64,000 bases of DNA, taken from the NCBI RefSeq assembly GCF_024763615.1, contig NC_077224.1:86128712-86192711 (forward strand), in the 5' to 3' direction. Below the pieces are notes generated by a model that searched no databases, had not been told where the DNA came from, and was given only the letters and a program-made list of their open reading frames with translations. Source of the stretch: Phlebotomus papatasi (taxonomy: Eukaryota; Arthropoda; Insecta; Diptera; Psychodidae). Below, piece by piece: positions 1 to 11,019 of this stretch. The stretch's first letter is position 1, and every line of letters begins with the position of its first letter. Position numbers and translations under genes: made by a program.

Positions 1-234
1 ACTAAATTGTTATTTAGAAAAAGTGAAGGTTCTAGTTAATAAGAGATACTTTTATTAGACGTGATTTTTTAATTAATTCCAATATTTTATCTTTTTCTTT
101 TAGAGCTATGACATTGAAAATTTTAAATGATATTTTTACATTTTATTATAAAGCATATAGCAATCGTTCATTCCCTTTTACTCTCTTATTATTATATGTC
201 CCGTACATAATTTTGATAGGAAACACTTGTAGAG

Positions 235-1042
235 TTTAGTACAAGTTCATAGTCATGATTTTCATTCAGATAAGAGGCTTCTCTGTCCTCGTAAAAATTA
301 GTAGATTTCCTTTTCCTAACTGCAAAAAGTAAATTTAAGTTATATATTTTTTTTAGTACATCCATGTACTAAATGGTTTAGCTTCAAAAGTGTTGTACAA
401 CTTATATATATTCAGATATATGCAAATGTATTTAGATAGAGAATTAAAATTTGTGAGATATATTCGTAAATATCAAAGCTCAATAATAATTTTAGTACAT
501 AAATAAACTATAAGTGACATGGTGCCACGAATTAGTTCTTTTAAGTTTTTAAGTTTAAAAGTAACAACAAAAATTCAATTCAATTCAATTCAATTCAATT
601 TATTTATTCAATCTTTAGGAATATAAAATTCAAAAAGAGTATACTTTACATGTTGAGCTTTTCGGACTGTTCACATTGAAGAAAAGTTATCGATGCACAA
701 AAAACAGAGGAAGTTAAAATATGTATTACTGATATCTCAATTTGAGAAGGCCCCTGACAAGATCTCCGGATGCAGAAGATCGAGAATTCTTACTGGTAGT
801 CCATGTGAATTCGGAAACGTAGTCACGAAAATGAATAATGGAAGTGGATTTAAAATGGATATGTACTAAATGAAGCTTCGACTTTAATTATATTACAAAT
901 TATAATATAAATAAATACTTGCACGTTAGAGTAACACGTGTTTAGTTCAGGTATATTCACAGCCATAACTAAAAAGTTGATATTAGTACATCATTAGTAC
1001 TCAAATGATCTCAGTAAGATAATAGTTATTTTTAGTACAAAT
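235..1042. repeat. Cluster of TTTAGTACAT palindromes and half-sites (cluster 1)
   Basis: One full palindrome at 352-373 has arms TTTAGTACAT and ATGTACTAAA around a 2-bp spacer. Half-sites occur at 235-243, 491-500, 861-870, 982-991 and 1031-1039. Spacing is mostly about 120-140 bp or a multiple of it. The sequence between sites is AT-rich and shows no obvious similarity from site to site. The cluster may continue left of the window. The same motif forms a denser cluster at 35.3-37.5 kb. Function unknown. Confidence 0.6.
573..600. repeat. (TTCAA)n pentanucleotide microsatellite
   Basis: Five to six tandem TTCAA units. A shorter run of the same pentamer sits at 46731-46744, directly beside the 3' end of a LINE fragment read on the minus strand. 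This run may therefore be the tail of a second, heavily 5'-truncated LINE copy; the following bases (to about 630) have weak similarity to that 3' UTR. Confidence 0.6.
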
Positions 1043-3190
1043 CAGTAAGAACAAAATGTTTTTAATTATTTAATTATAATAAATTAATAATAGAAGAATT
1101 TTGACTAAAAAGCCAAAAGATCAATTGTTTTAGAACATGTTTTGTTGTAATAGCTCTATTATGCAAAGAAATTCCTTCTTGATTTTAGCAATCGACTTTG
1201 TGAATATTTTTCTCTCAGTGCATCTACTAAATATTGAGGAAAGAAATGAATTTTGAAAATTATTGAAATTAATAAACACGAGATGCTTTCTTCTTGACCC
1301 ACATTGAATTTTCTCTCATTCATCTCATTTATATAGTTGGGAAAATTGCTCAGTCGTTTTTTAATGATTGAATAAGAAGTAATCTAATGAGATGGTGCGA
1401 AGAAAGGTCATCGTGATGAGGAAATTCACATGAAATGATATAAAAATGGTTAATTTTTTTCACTGCCTTCACACAATCCTATTTTATTTGCAACTCATCT
1501 TACAGAGAAAGTTAATAATATTGTTGCAACTTCATGGTCAATGTGTGCGCTTGTTTATTTTTTTAATGTTTCGTTGTTGTTATTTTAGAAGAGACATAAT
1601 TCTCGTTTGCAACTGTAGCTCCTAAAGAGACACCCCAGATGGTCTTTTATAATAAAAAAAAACCATTTTTAAAAAAATGATGTGAATGAAAGTTTGCTGT
1701 GAGCATGGATGTGAGAGTGAAAGAAATAATAAAAAGAGCTTAACTAATGTTTAAAATTGACACTGACATGATCACAATTCGCGATCCGTGAAATTTCTTT
1801 GCGATTTTCTAATTGTGAATAATTTTGCATGTTTCTGTGTCTTTTTTCTTCATGTTCTTCTTGTTTCGTGTGTCATCAATTGAAGTACCTTTAAACTGTT
1901 TTGTCTCATGGAACCGTAGGTGTTAAAAGGGGAAAATTGCTGTAGCACAAAGACCCCACTTGAGACTTTCAAAGACAATTTACCGAGGCAAAAGCTATTT
2001 TGCGACATTGCTGCACTTTCCAGCAATTTTTCCAGCATTTCTGCTCTCGCAATCGCGATCCTTTCATTTTCAAACAAACCAAACCAAATGGCATTGATGG
2101 CTCAATTCGCACATTTGCAATGGAAGTGGCAACTTGCTTTTTTTTATTTTGATAAATTTATACAGGATTTTTCTTCTATGTTACATAAGAATTAATTTAA
2201 TAAAATGTGTTCCTATTTGCGAAACTGCAAGACAACTCGTATTTTAAGGATGTTTATGTTTCCAGATCTTTAAAGAAACCTAAAGTCTGAGATAAAGGTA
2301 GAATTTGAAATTTTGAAAACAGCGGAAATCTAGTCATACCAAAAATCAGAAAAATCATATAGTATTTTGAGAAGTTACTAGAAAAACATCAATAGTGTTA
2401 TCTGCTACTTTTGTATTGCATAATTTAATTACTAAATTATCATGATCCTAACTCTCAAATTGATTTGTATGGATCTCCATGTTTTACCTTATTTTTCTTG
2501 GTCTCGCATAGTTTATCTACAACTTACTCTTGAGTTCCCCAGATGTAAAACATATTTCCTCAATTACTGAGGATCTTCTATGTATTTTCAAGGTTTCTCA
2601 TGAGTCCACGTTCTTTTCAACACACGAGAAAAAAAAGTCCTTCCTAAGTAACCCGGGCTTTCTAGCATTTTATGTTGATTCCTTTTGTTTTAAAGCGTTT
2701 TTACTTTATTTCCAAATATGGTTTTTTCATGTGAGTCTCTTGTCTAAATGAAGTCTAAGACATTTGGCATCATTCTGAGCAAGAATCACTTTATTATTGA
2801 TTGTAAGAGGCTGAACAGGTCTCCCTTTTCAATGTTAAAGTCATCTGCACAGATTTGAACTCATTTACACTAATTCTCCAACGCGTTATTCAATCTTCCA
2901 CGGAATTTATGGCTCCCTAAAGTTTATTTGTCGCGTGTATAGAGACTTTGGTATACTGGTAGCAAAAATCAAGACGTCATATCTGTTAAATGTCTTGGGA
3001 TATTGAAATTCAAGACACAGACAGTGTGTATTACAAGATTTTGAGTTCAGGAACTAACTTTTTAAGATATCAAAATGTAATTTTTTTGGAAGGAAAATTT
3101 TTGTAGCAGAAGGTACAAAAAGAATGAAAGTGTAAAAAATATGACATTCGACCCTCCAATTTATTCGAAATGATGCATATAGTAAGGCCA
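1043..3190. other. AT-rich stretch without a recognised gene
   Basis: Overlapping short ORFs occur on both strands around 1850-2195 (75 and 91 codons), but neither shows a recognisable domain or splice context. A mildly GC-richer patch at 1900-2110 could be a diverged exon or regulatory sequence; nothing firm can be said. Confidence 0.4.
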
Positions 3191-3193
3191 TGT

Positions 3194-3432
3194 AACTCCG
3201 ACGATTGCATAACTCGGATGCCGCGACCGATTTAACTCCGATAAACCCACTTAAAATTTAATTTATGTTATATTTATCGCCAGAAGAAGAGGGTCAAAGT
3301 CAAAAATGCGAATTAATGGAATAAAACTTAAAAAAAAAAATGTTTTTGAAATAATATCTTCTCATTTTTGTGCATTAAAGTTTTCATTAAAATGAGCATC
3401 CGACCTTGATCGAATTCAATGGAGTTAGAAAA
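3194..3432. mobile_element. Possible MITE with TAACTCC termini
   Basis: The left end reads TAACTCCGACGATTGCATAA and soon reaches TCGGATGC. The reverse complement of the right end begins CTAACTCCATTGAATTCGAT and also reaches TCGGATGC. The interior is AT-rich and non-coding. Boundaries are approximate and no second copy is seen in the window. Confidence 0.4.
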
Positions 3433-4083
3433 AAGCATAGCAGTAAGGTTCTTGCGCATATATTAAAATTATCCTAATTTTATTAATTTTCTTCAATATT
3501 ATTGCTAAAATTATTTTTCTATCATGATTCTAAATGAAAAAAAGAATAATTCTATTGATTTGGAATGGGAAAAAAATATTTCATCAGTCCAAAAATAAGC
3601 GTTAAAGTCGCACTCTAAGAAAAATATCGGAATTACCTTTCTTTACTATGTATTAAGAAGTATGTATCTGCAAAAGCGTTACGTCTAGTATACCATTTCA
3701 AAGTTTATTGTAGATCTAAAAATTTTCTTTACACTTTCTCTATTTCTTATAAATATTTAATAAAATCTAAATTTTCTTAATTTTCGTAGTGAATTATCAA
3801 TAAATTCTGTAGGGAAATCGAGACGTTTTTCATAAGTGACGTTTCATTGAGTGTTGAAAATCTAGAAATCTCGGTCCTTAGCTAACACCCCTAAAACATT
3901 TTAAGTCCCACAAATACGTCGCGTCAGAATACGAAATCTTGATCTTGGAGATAATTGACAGTTTGAAATTTTTACCTTGATTTTGGTCTTAAAATTGAGA
4001 CGGATAACTAATGAAAAATTTTAATATTTATTAAACCCTGAAAATTAAAATTTTCAAATGTTTATCTCGCAGTTTGTATCCTT

Positions 4084-4336
4084 GACTGAGAGAAATCGGA
4101 AAAAGTTAAAATAACATTCCGGAAATGTTAATTTTACCCTGCAGTATTGATCCGAAATCGGTGTAGATATTATGCTTTTTAGGTGTATTATGGGTTAAAG
4201 TTACCCTTTTTCATGTTAATTTTACACTTAAAAAGGTGTAAAATTAACATTAAAAAATACTGATATATTTTTACACCTAAAAAGTGTTAAAGTTACGAGA
4301 AAAAAAAGTTAATCGCACCCTCTTTTTTCTCAGTGT
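4084..4336. mobile_element. MITE, ACTGAG family, copy 1
   Basis: About 250 bp running from ACTGAGAGAAATC to TTTTCTCAGTG, so the ends are short inverted repeats. The interior contains an inverted pair around GGTGTAAAATTAACAT. A second copy at 49372-49610 matches along nearly its whole length with substitutions and small indels, which defines a repeat family. No coding capacity. Confidence 0.7.
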
Positions 4337-5099
4337 TTGAAAATTTATTCATACAATGTTATTGCCTCTTCAAAAAGACAATGTTCTAACTGCATTTTCC
4401 GATTAACAAATGCTGATTTAAAACAAATGCACTTAGAACAGTTTCATTTTTAGGAGACGCTATGTGCCCCTTAAATCGCAAACTTGCGAATTGAACAATG
4501 CACTGAAAGAGAAGTATTTTTGCTGCGTGAATTGATTGTTTATTTTTCCCGCCAAGATTCCATTTGCTCCGAACTCCATGGAATCAATTCACACAGAAGC
4601 CAATTGGCACAATGTCATCAATTTTTTTACCCAATGAAAAATCTCTTTTGTGAACTTTTTCAATACACCGGACATCCTAAATTATTCCGCATAAGTGCCA
4701 GAGTTGGACTCTTGCTGGACGTCACAGTAAATCATAAATAAATTGGAGAGAGATTCACTGGAAAAAAGAGTCCCTCTATTGACACTCTCCACGGTTGATG
4801 GCACTTGAAAAGCACGCCACTCTTTCACAGCCAAAGTTAACAGAGTTAAAATTATTACTCAAGATTGAACAAATAGATTAAATTTCTTAAGTACATTTTT
4901 GAAAAATAAATGTTAATTTTTTTTTAATTTTGAGCTATGTATTACACCTTGCTGACCTTTTTTATAAAAAAAATATTTTAAACTACTCTATAACCTCAAA
5001 AGTTGATAATTAAAATTCTTGCTACATCTACTGCTAGAATCTGCTGGCTTTATTGCTTCCTAGAGCATCGTGAATAACGAATAGTTATGCAAAAACCTT

Positions 5100-6780
5100 T
5101 CAAACACTTCGAACATAACCTCAAATGCTCAAACGACTCTTTTCCCTGGATCTCGTCGTGTTTCAAAATAACCAAATAGTCGTGATTGGAACGAACATGA
5201 AGAAACATCACTAACACAGATGCACATTATAACAGCCATGTACTACAAAAATTGTTTAGAACACAGATTTCCCTTTTTTGTAGCATATGTGTTTTTTAGC
5301 ACCTTACTGTTCTCAAGTGCTTCTGCATTATCGACTGTTATGTTGGTATCTGTCACGACTATTTTCCCCAGTCCTCACCGTGTTCTAAAACATTCAAACA
5401 GTCGTTTTAAGAACCAATAAGAACCAACAAAAAGAAGAAGATGATAGTTTCTTGTGCTTCTGCCGCTTCTGCATAATCGAATATTTTTTGTGTTAGTTCC
5501 TGTCATGATACTTTTCCTTAGACTTGGGCGTGTTTCAAAATAACAACATAATCGTGACAGAAACCAACACGGAGAAAAGTTGATAACTCAGAAGCACATG
5601 AGAACAGACATGTACTAAAAAATGTTCAGATGAAAAATTTCTCCCTTACTCCTTTTTTGTCGCACATGTTTTTAGCACCTTAGTGTTCTTAAGTGTTTCT
5701 GCATTATCCAATTTACTTTGTATTGGTTCATGTGATGACCGTTTTCCTTAGACCTCGTTGTGTTTCAAAATAACCAAATAGTGACAGGAACCAACACAGA
5801 GAATATTCGATAACTCAGAAGCACGTGAAAACACCTATGTACTAAAAAAAATGTTTAGAAGAAAGATTCCCTTTTTATAGCACATGTTTTTTTTAGCACT
5901 TAGCTGTTCTCAAGTGCTTCTGCATTACCAAATATTCTTTGTGACAGAAACCAATGTCACGACTGTTTTACCGAGTCTTAGTCGTGTTCTAAGACAATTA
6001 AACAGTCGTGACAATAACCAGTAAGAAGAAGATGATGAATTCGTGTGCCTCTTGTACTACCATCTAAAAATATTCTCACATTTCCCCTATTTAACTTGAG
6101 AATAGATACAGATCGTGTTTTCCTCCATAATTCCTTGTTCACTTTATGTCGAGTAGCTGTGCTACTGTGGAAATCAGTTTGCACTGGTGGGAAACCTCAG
6201 TGAGGCTTGGCAGAGTAGTGCCGATCATTAGGGAAATCGCACAGCTTTTCCACAGAAGTTCCGGCTCTGTCCACTGTATCCATTATACACGACTACACGC
6301 TGCATAATTGAATATTCTTTGTATAGGTTCTTGTTATGACTAATTTCTTTACGAAATCTGGAAGCAAAGGATCCGGTAAAGGAATTTTACGCAAAGGAGT
6401 TCTCATTGATGATTGTAAGCCCACTGTGTTTGATAGTTTGGGATAGATCTTTACTGCTGTCTTTTACAGGATAAATATTCTCGAGGATCAGCCTGAGTCT
6501 ATTTTGGCTTTTAGACCTTCTCGGGTTTCAAAATCACCAAATATTCACGACAGGAATCAACACGGAGAAAAGTCGATAGCGCAGAAGCACATAAGAACAC
6601 CCATGTACTAAAAAAAATGTGTAGGAGAAAGACTTTCATTTTTTGTTGCACATGCTTTTAGCACTATATTTTTCTAAGGTGATTCTGCATTATCACGACT
6701 ATTTTCCACAATCCTCGCTGTGTTCTAAAACCATCGAACAGTCGTGACAAGAACCAAACAAAAAAGTCGATAATGCAGAA
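5100..6780. repeat. Degenerate long-period tandem repeat
   Basis: Several landmark strings recur in the same order. GTGTTTCAAAATAAC-like sequence occurs near 5158, 5529, 5758 and 6533. CATGTACTA-like sequence occurs near 5236, 5609, 5837 and 6603. 'CTCAAGTGCTTCTGCATTA' variants also repeat. The start-to-start distances differ (about 370, 230 and 770 bp), which fits a tandem array disrupted by deletions and insertions. Short ORFs inside it are by-products. Type of repeat unknown. Confidence 0.65.
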
Positions 6781-6861
6781 GCACTTGAGAACAGTTAAAT
6801 ACCTCGTGACAAATAGTTTCCAAATGTGTTCCAAAATTTTTACTGTGGTATTTTCTCATGT

Positions 6862-7095
6862 AGGGTAAAGTGATATAATTTGGAATTAGTGTTACAAATT
6901 GGACAATTCGCTCGTACAATTTGGACATGGCTTTTTTCTTTATAAATACAGTACAAAATTTGTTTTTAAGTACAGGGAACCAAATTACAAAACTAAAGCA
7001 TTAAAAATATACAAATAGAAATGAAGTACTAAATTTATAAAGACAAAAAGCCCTGTCCAAATTGTACCATTGTCCAACTTGTACCACTTTACCCT
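6862..7095. mobile_element. TA-flanked MITE, GGTAAAGTG family, copy 1
   Basis: A 234-bp segment bounded by TAGGGTAAAGTG and CACTTTACCCTA, so TIRs lie inside TA dinucleotides. The subterminal sequence repeats GTCCAAnTTGTAC-type words in inverted orientation at the two ends. A second, inverted copy lies at 62438-62675. Non-coding. TA target duplication points to the Tc1/mariner/pogo superfamily. Confidence 0.75.
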
Positions 7096-7665
7096 AGTAA
7101 GTCTTTCAGTTAGTTTGACAAGGGTTAACAAATTAATTACTTCATTTCACTGCATTTAAAGAAATCAAGAGTATTGTTGAATTCCAAGACTCTGAAATAC
7201 CTTGAAAATTTTCACAATATTTCACGGTTATTAAATCAATTTCTAGGTTCACTGACTCCGTGAGTACTTTTCAATCTAATCTCAAATCTTTGATCTTTAC
7301 AACTCTGTCGTGGGCTTAGTCGCATTTTAATGGAATATTTCTAGAATTCTCATTTCATTTTTCCAACTTTTAGTTCACTTTTGTACTGTCTCCAATCAAC
7401 ATTGTCCATCAATTGCGTGTGTTTTCCACCTTTGAAATTGTGAAAGCAATAAATTTTTTCTTTGAGGAAAAATTTTATGGATTTTTTTTAGTGCAATTCA
7501 ATAAGGAATTTTTTGCATATTCCTTGATCGATTGGTGTTAAGAAATTCTGCAATTTATTGCTGGGGAGTTTCATTAAAAGTGTTTGATGAATTTGGTGCG
7601 GAAAATGTGCGAAAATTTTTGATGAAGAGCAGTTCTTCAGGAGGAATGGGCAATGTTGGAGGAAA

Positions 7666-8519
7666 ATGGGATGCATGAGTTGTTTTACAGTGTTGTTGAG
7701 GATTTGCATGCGTGCCTCCGACAGCAGTGAAAATTCCACAATGTTTGGTGAAAATGACACGGAAACCGGCAGTGGATGGAATGAGGAAAATAGCAAGAGC
7801 TTCACCTACTACGGTGGAAGGCGTGTTAGTGCCAGAAATACAGCTGTTCGATGCCCAGGTCTGACCAGCTCAGTCTGTGATGGTGATTGGATCCTTCGGT
7901 ACTCAGAGCATGAGGCCAATTTTCGTCCCTGGCGAGCTGGTGAGAGTTTTTCCCACTTTGAACTCGTGCCCTGGCGCCAGACACGTCGTCGTCTGGACAT
8001 TGTGAGGACAATTGCATGGGAACCACCTCTGGCTGTTCCATCCATTGAGTTCAGTCACCGCAGCGATCGACGACATGCCAAGAGATGCCACCAGATTGAG
8101 GAGGAACGCAATCATCGACAGCTCAAACGAAAGCTCCAGCATGAGCAGAACATCAAGCGACACATTCGCATTCGCATTATGATTGCCATGGAGCTGAGAA
8201 ATCGCTCCAAGGAGATTCCCATTCCGGCAAAGATCAAACCACGCCATTTCAATCGAAGTCACACATCTTCAGAAAGTTCCTGGTCAGAGGCTTCCATTGA
8301 GGAGAAAATCCTCGAGCACTGGGGCTACTTCAGTCAGCGTCAGGCCAAATGGTTGGCTGGGGAACGCAAAGTACTGAACAGCAAAAAGACACTCAATAGT
8401 ATACCATGGAAAGTGGATACTTTCACCATGAAAACAGGAAGTTTAATTGGAATTGAGGAAGTGAGTGAATTAGTGGAAGGATATTCAGTGATTCGGAAAT
8501 TATGTGATAATTGTTGGAG
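7666..8519 (+). CDS. f: Putative N-terminal exon of forked (exon 1)
   Basis: An 854-bp open stretch with high-GC third positions, unlike all surrounding sequence. It encodes 284 codons plus two bases. It ends at GGAG|GTAAAA, leaving phase 2, which is exactly what the acceptor at 8640-8641 (after a strong pyrimidine tract) needs to enter the ankyrin frame 122 bp later. The product starts MGCMSCF. Residues 38-118 hold five tryptophans with WILRYSEHE and VPWRQTRRRL. Residues 130-181 are a basic, probably helical stretch, and residues 200-212 are Ser-rich. No known domain is recognised. The ATG has a good context (AAAATGG); the frame is open back to a stop at 7588, so an upstream junction (AG at 7639-7640) is possible. 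Alternatively this is a separate intronless gene: a TAA immediately follows (8521-8523) and AATAAA lies at 8581. The assignment to forked is inferred from phase and proximity. Confidence 0.65.
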
Positions 8520-8580
8520 GTAAAAAAAAGAGCGCCAAAAATCGCGATCACGCTATTGCCTACATCTCGGCTATTTTATT

Positions 8581-8586
8581 AATAAA
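8581..8586 (+). promoter_or_regulatory. Possible poly(A) signal AATAAA after exon 1
   Basis: A canonical hexamer 58 bp after the TAA that ends the exon 1 reading frame. If used, it would produce an unspliced 285-residue protein. In such AT-rich DNA the hexamer may also be chance. Confidence 0.35.
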
Positions 8587-8641
8587 AACACACTCTTGAA
8601 TTTCCTCAAGATCTTCAACGGTTTCTCTCTCTGTCTTGCAG

Positions 8642-8827
8642 AACCACGGTGGGGTGCAGCGATCCAATTGAGTCCAGAACCCACTCCCATCTGGACTCAA
8701 CATCCCAATCCCCAACCATGCCGTCCGTGGAACGTCCGGCCGGTGGTGCCCTTGCCCTTCACTATGCAGCAGCACGTGGATGCCTCGATTGCGTCCGGCT
8801 GCTAGTGGAAGCAACTCCGGACATCAG
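8642..8827 (+). CDS. f: forked exon 2, start of ankyrin repeats
   Basis: A 186-bp exon between the acceptor CTGTCTTGCAG and the donor CAG|GTGAGT. It enters in phase 2 and leaves in phase 2. It encodes TTVGCSDPIESRTHSHLDS, a Ser/Thr/Pro linker, and then an ankyrin repeat with the signature ALALHYAAARGCLDCVRLLV. That repeat aligns with the PIHYAAAKG-type repeat of vertebrate espins, about the fifth repeat there. The earlier espin repeats have no counterpart in this window, so either this isoform starts with fewer repeats or further exons lie upstream. Forked/espin proteins cross-link parallel actin filaments in bristles, hairs and stereocilia. Family assignment rests on the ankyrin order and on all following exons. 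Confidence 0.9.
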
Positions 8828-9435
8828 GTGAGTGCCAATTAGAGATTTAATCACTGTGAAGACACATCTGTGTCTCTAACAATCTCTTGTTAAGTGAGTT
8901 AATCCCCATACTCCAGTTTGTATTCTCTCCGTCTTTCTTCCTGAAGTCTCATTGACCAACATTTCACACATAACGAGACAAGATGCTCAATTTAACTTGG
9001 AGATTTTCCGATGGGTGCGTCATTTCTCTATTTAAAATACTCACTTAGTATTATTTAAAATTCATCTCATAAATTGTTTTTCTCACTTGAGAAACATTGG
9101 GTTTAATTTTCTTTTAATTATGAGGTTAATTTGCAAGTTGAGGTTATGTTTAACATAACCTTCAAGAATCCATTCCAACCCCGAAATTTTTGCCAATACC
9201 AAGTTAAACAGGAAAAGAGAAATATTGAAAAGATAGAACAGTAAAGAAGAAAGAAAAAGTGAAATTACGAGGATTTTCATTCTATGATCTTTGAAGAACA
9301 GAGAGCGAGGTTTAAGGTTTAGTTGAGATTTTAGGTTATACCTTAACTTAACCTAAAAAAAAATTATGGCATTTTTTCGATAATATTGCAGCGTAGAGAA
9401 ATTTTCGATCATTTTTCACGACAAAAGAGATAAAA
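8828..9435. other. Start of 29.5-kb intron 2, no gene
   Basis: Intron 2 begins here with GTGAGTGCC and ends at 38369. This first stretch is AT-rich and carries GAGGTTATGT / ACATAACCT words near 9140 and 9330. No coding potential is recognised. Confidence 0.6.
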
Positions 9436-9620
9436 CTTACCGTAAATGTGCGTGACTTTGCACCTCTGCTTTTCATAGGCTTCTCTTTAATTCTAGCACT
9501 TAAGAATGATCTTTAGACCATCCGCGCCCTTATGGTCACTGGGCCATCCTTAGGTCCTAGAATTAAAGAGAAGCTTACGAAAAGGAGGGTTGCAAAGCCA
9601 ACCGCATCTGCGGTACTCAA
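9436..9620. mobile_element. Palindromic MITE, ACCGTA...TGCGGTA family, copy 1
   Basis: The ends are inverted: TTACCGTAAATGTGCGTGAC at left and ...CGCATCTGCGGTA at right. The centre holds a nested palindrome (CTTCTCTTTAATTCTAG and its inverse), with ATCCGCGCCCTTATGG in the middle. A diverged, longer relative lies at 21256-21715. Non-coding. Confidence 0.6.
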
Positions 9621-9875
9621 AAGTTTGTGACTTCTAAACTTTAAAACCTAACCTCAAAAACATAATAAATCTTCACAATTTAATGTGTCTATGATTATTT
9701 AAAAATATTGTTACGAATATAGTTAGAGGAGCCCCTACTCTTATAACAAATGCACTCTGGTGACTCGACTATCCCTTAGGGGATGAAGAAACCCATCCAT
9801 GGCCTCCATGGACTAAAACCATCGTAGGTCTCTTTAGTAATAATTTGCTTTCCAACTTATCTTGATCTGAGGGCA

Positions 9876-9960
9876 CTCAATGGGTCAAGTGGTAGAGCAC
9901 TTGCTCTATGATGCAAATGTCCCGGGTTCTAGTCATTTGAAAGGAAAATTTGTGACATTT
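9876..9960 (+). repeat. tRNA-derived SINE head with pol III A and B boxes
   Basis: GGGCACTCAATGGGTCAAGT is followed by GGTAGAGCACTTG, an A-box-like segment (RGTGGTAGAGCAC). About 35 bp later comes GGGTTCTAGTC, B-box-like (GGTTCNANNC). A short stem TTGC/GCAA lies between them, like an anticodon arm. No acceptor-stem closure is seen, so it is not a functional tRNA. It is followed by AT-rich sequence and then a separate repeat family from 10020. Confidence 0.65.
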
Positions 9961-10019
9961 CGTAAAAAAAATTTTTAAAATGAAAAGAAACTTTTAAATA
10001 AAAAAATTGTCACTTGAAA

Positions 10020-10390
10020 TTTAAAAAAGGGGTGACAAAGTGTCCCAGGCTTTGTGAAGTGCTCGAACTCGTGATTTAGTTGCTATTTCTCAAAAGGACT
10101 CGCATAATTTACCGTTTACCGGTTCTCATCCGATTTAAACCGATTTGCAAATTACTCGAAAGATCCCACTAAATAATTTTAAGAGTAATAAAATTGATTT
10201 TGGGACAAAAATTACTTATCGGTTAGTAACCGGTTCATTACCGGTTCAAGACTGATTTGAACGGATTTATAAATAACTCAAAACATTATCCAAAATAAAT
10301 TAGGACTAATATAATTGAATTTCGTAAAAAATACGTTATCGATTAAGAACCGATTCATTACCGGTTCAAGCTGATGGAAGTTTAGTCAAA
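10020..10390. repeat. Dispersed repeat with internal CCGGTT units, copy 1
   Basis: It begins GTGACAAAGTGTCCCAGGCT and then contains three degenerate units of roughly 115-120 bp, each with an ACTTATCGGTTA / ACCGGTTCATTACCGGTT motif followed by GATTTATAAAT. A second copy starts at 57373 with the same order of landmarks and extends further. Class unknown. Confidence 0.65.
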
Positions 10391-10728
10391 TTATTATTTT
10401 GATTATAATTACGTTAAGTGGTAAGTGTGTTTATGGCATAATGGGATTATGTAAACATAATTATGCATTACAAGCTAATTAATGCAATAATTTTTTAAAT
10501 AAATGAAAATTCACTGAAAATTGTTCGAAAATTTGACATTTAGAGTGTTTAGCATATTTTACAATGTTTATGTAATTCATTAGAAAGAAATTTTCGAGCA
10601 TATGCAAATTTTCAAAGTGCATAATGGCATTTCGCGTAGTTTTTTCGGTCCCGAAAATGAGCATAATTCTAGGACCCTGTGTAAAAGTTTTAAGAGAAAA
10701 ATTTCTTAGAAAATCTATTTGTCTAAGT

Positions 10729-10860
10729 CAGAGATGAGCAAAAACTGTTTGAAACCGAACAAATGTCAAATGAAAATCGGACTTCAATGGTCAAAACGCC
10801 ATCTGGACCAAATTATTTTAACGTATATTCGGTTTCAAACGGTTCTTGCTTACCCCTGTT
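10729..10860. mobile_element. Short palindromic MITE
   Basis: Left arm CAGAGATGAGCAAAAACTGT followed by TTGAAACCGAA. Right arm TTCGGTTTCAAACGGTT followed by CTTGCTTACCCCTG. The whole 130 bp can fold on itself. Single copy in the window. Confidence 0.55.
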
Positions 10861-11019
10861 CTAAGATAATAAAATAAGTCAATTTTTTAGGGTTATGTTT
10901 TAAAATAGTGAATTTAATTTCATATAATTTATAAAAAGATATTTTTAACCTAATAAACAATAATAACTATTTGAAATTTAATTTTAACTAGTTTTCTTTT
11001 TTTATTTACTTTTGTCATT

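Noticed and set aside
1850..2195. Overlapping 75- and 91-codon frames as a small gene upstream
   Set aside because: Opposing frames of equal quality, no splice or family evidence.
7809..8262. Minus-strand frames of 71-119 codons opposite exon 1
   Set aside because: Shadows of the GC-rich + strand coding exon; their composition mirrors it.
8458..8466. Strong GAA|GTGAGT donor inside exon 1 as the real exon end
   Set aside because: It would leave phase 0, which does not match the exon 2 acceptor; kept only as a possible alternative site to another unseen exon.
9876..9960. Functional tRNA gene
   Set aside because: A- and B-box-like segments are present but the acceptor stem does not close and the anticodon arm is weak, so a SINE head fits better.
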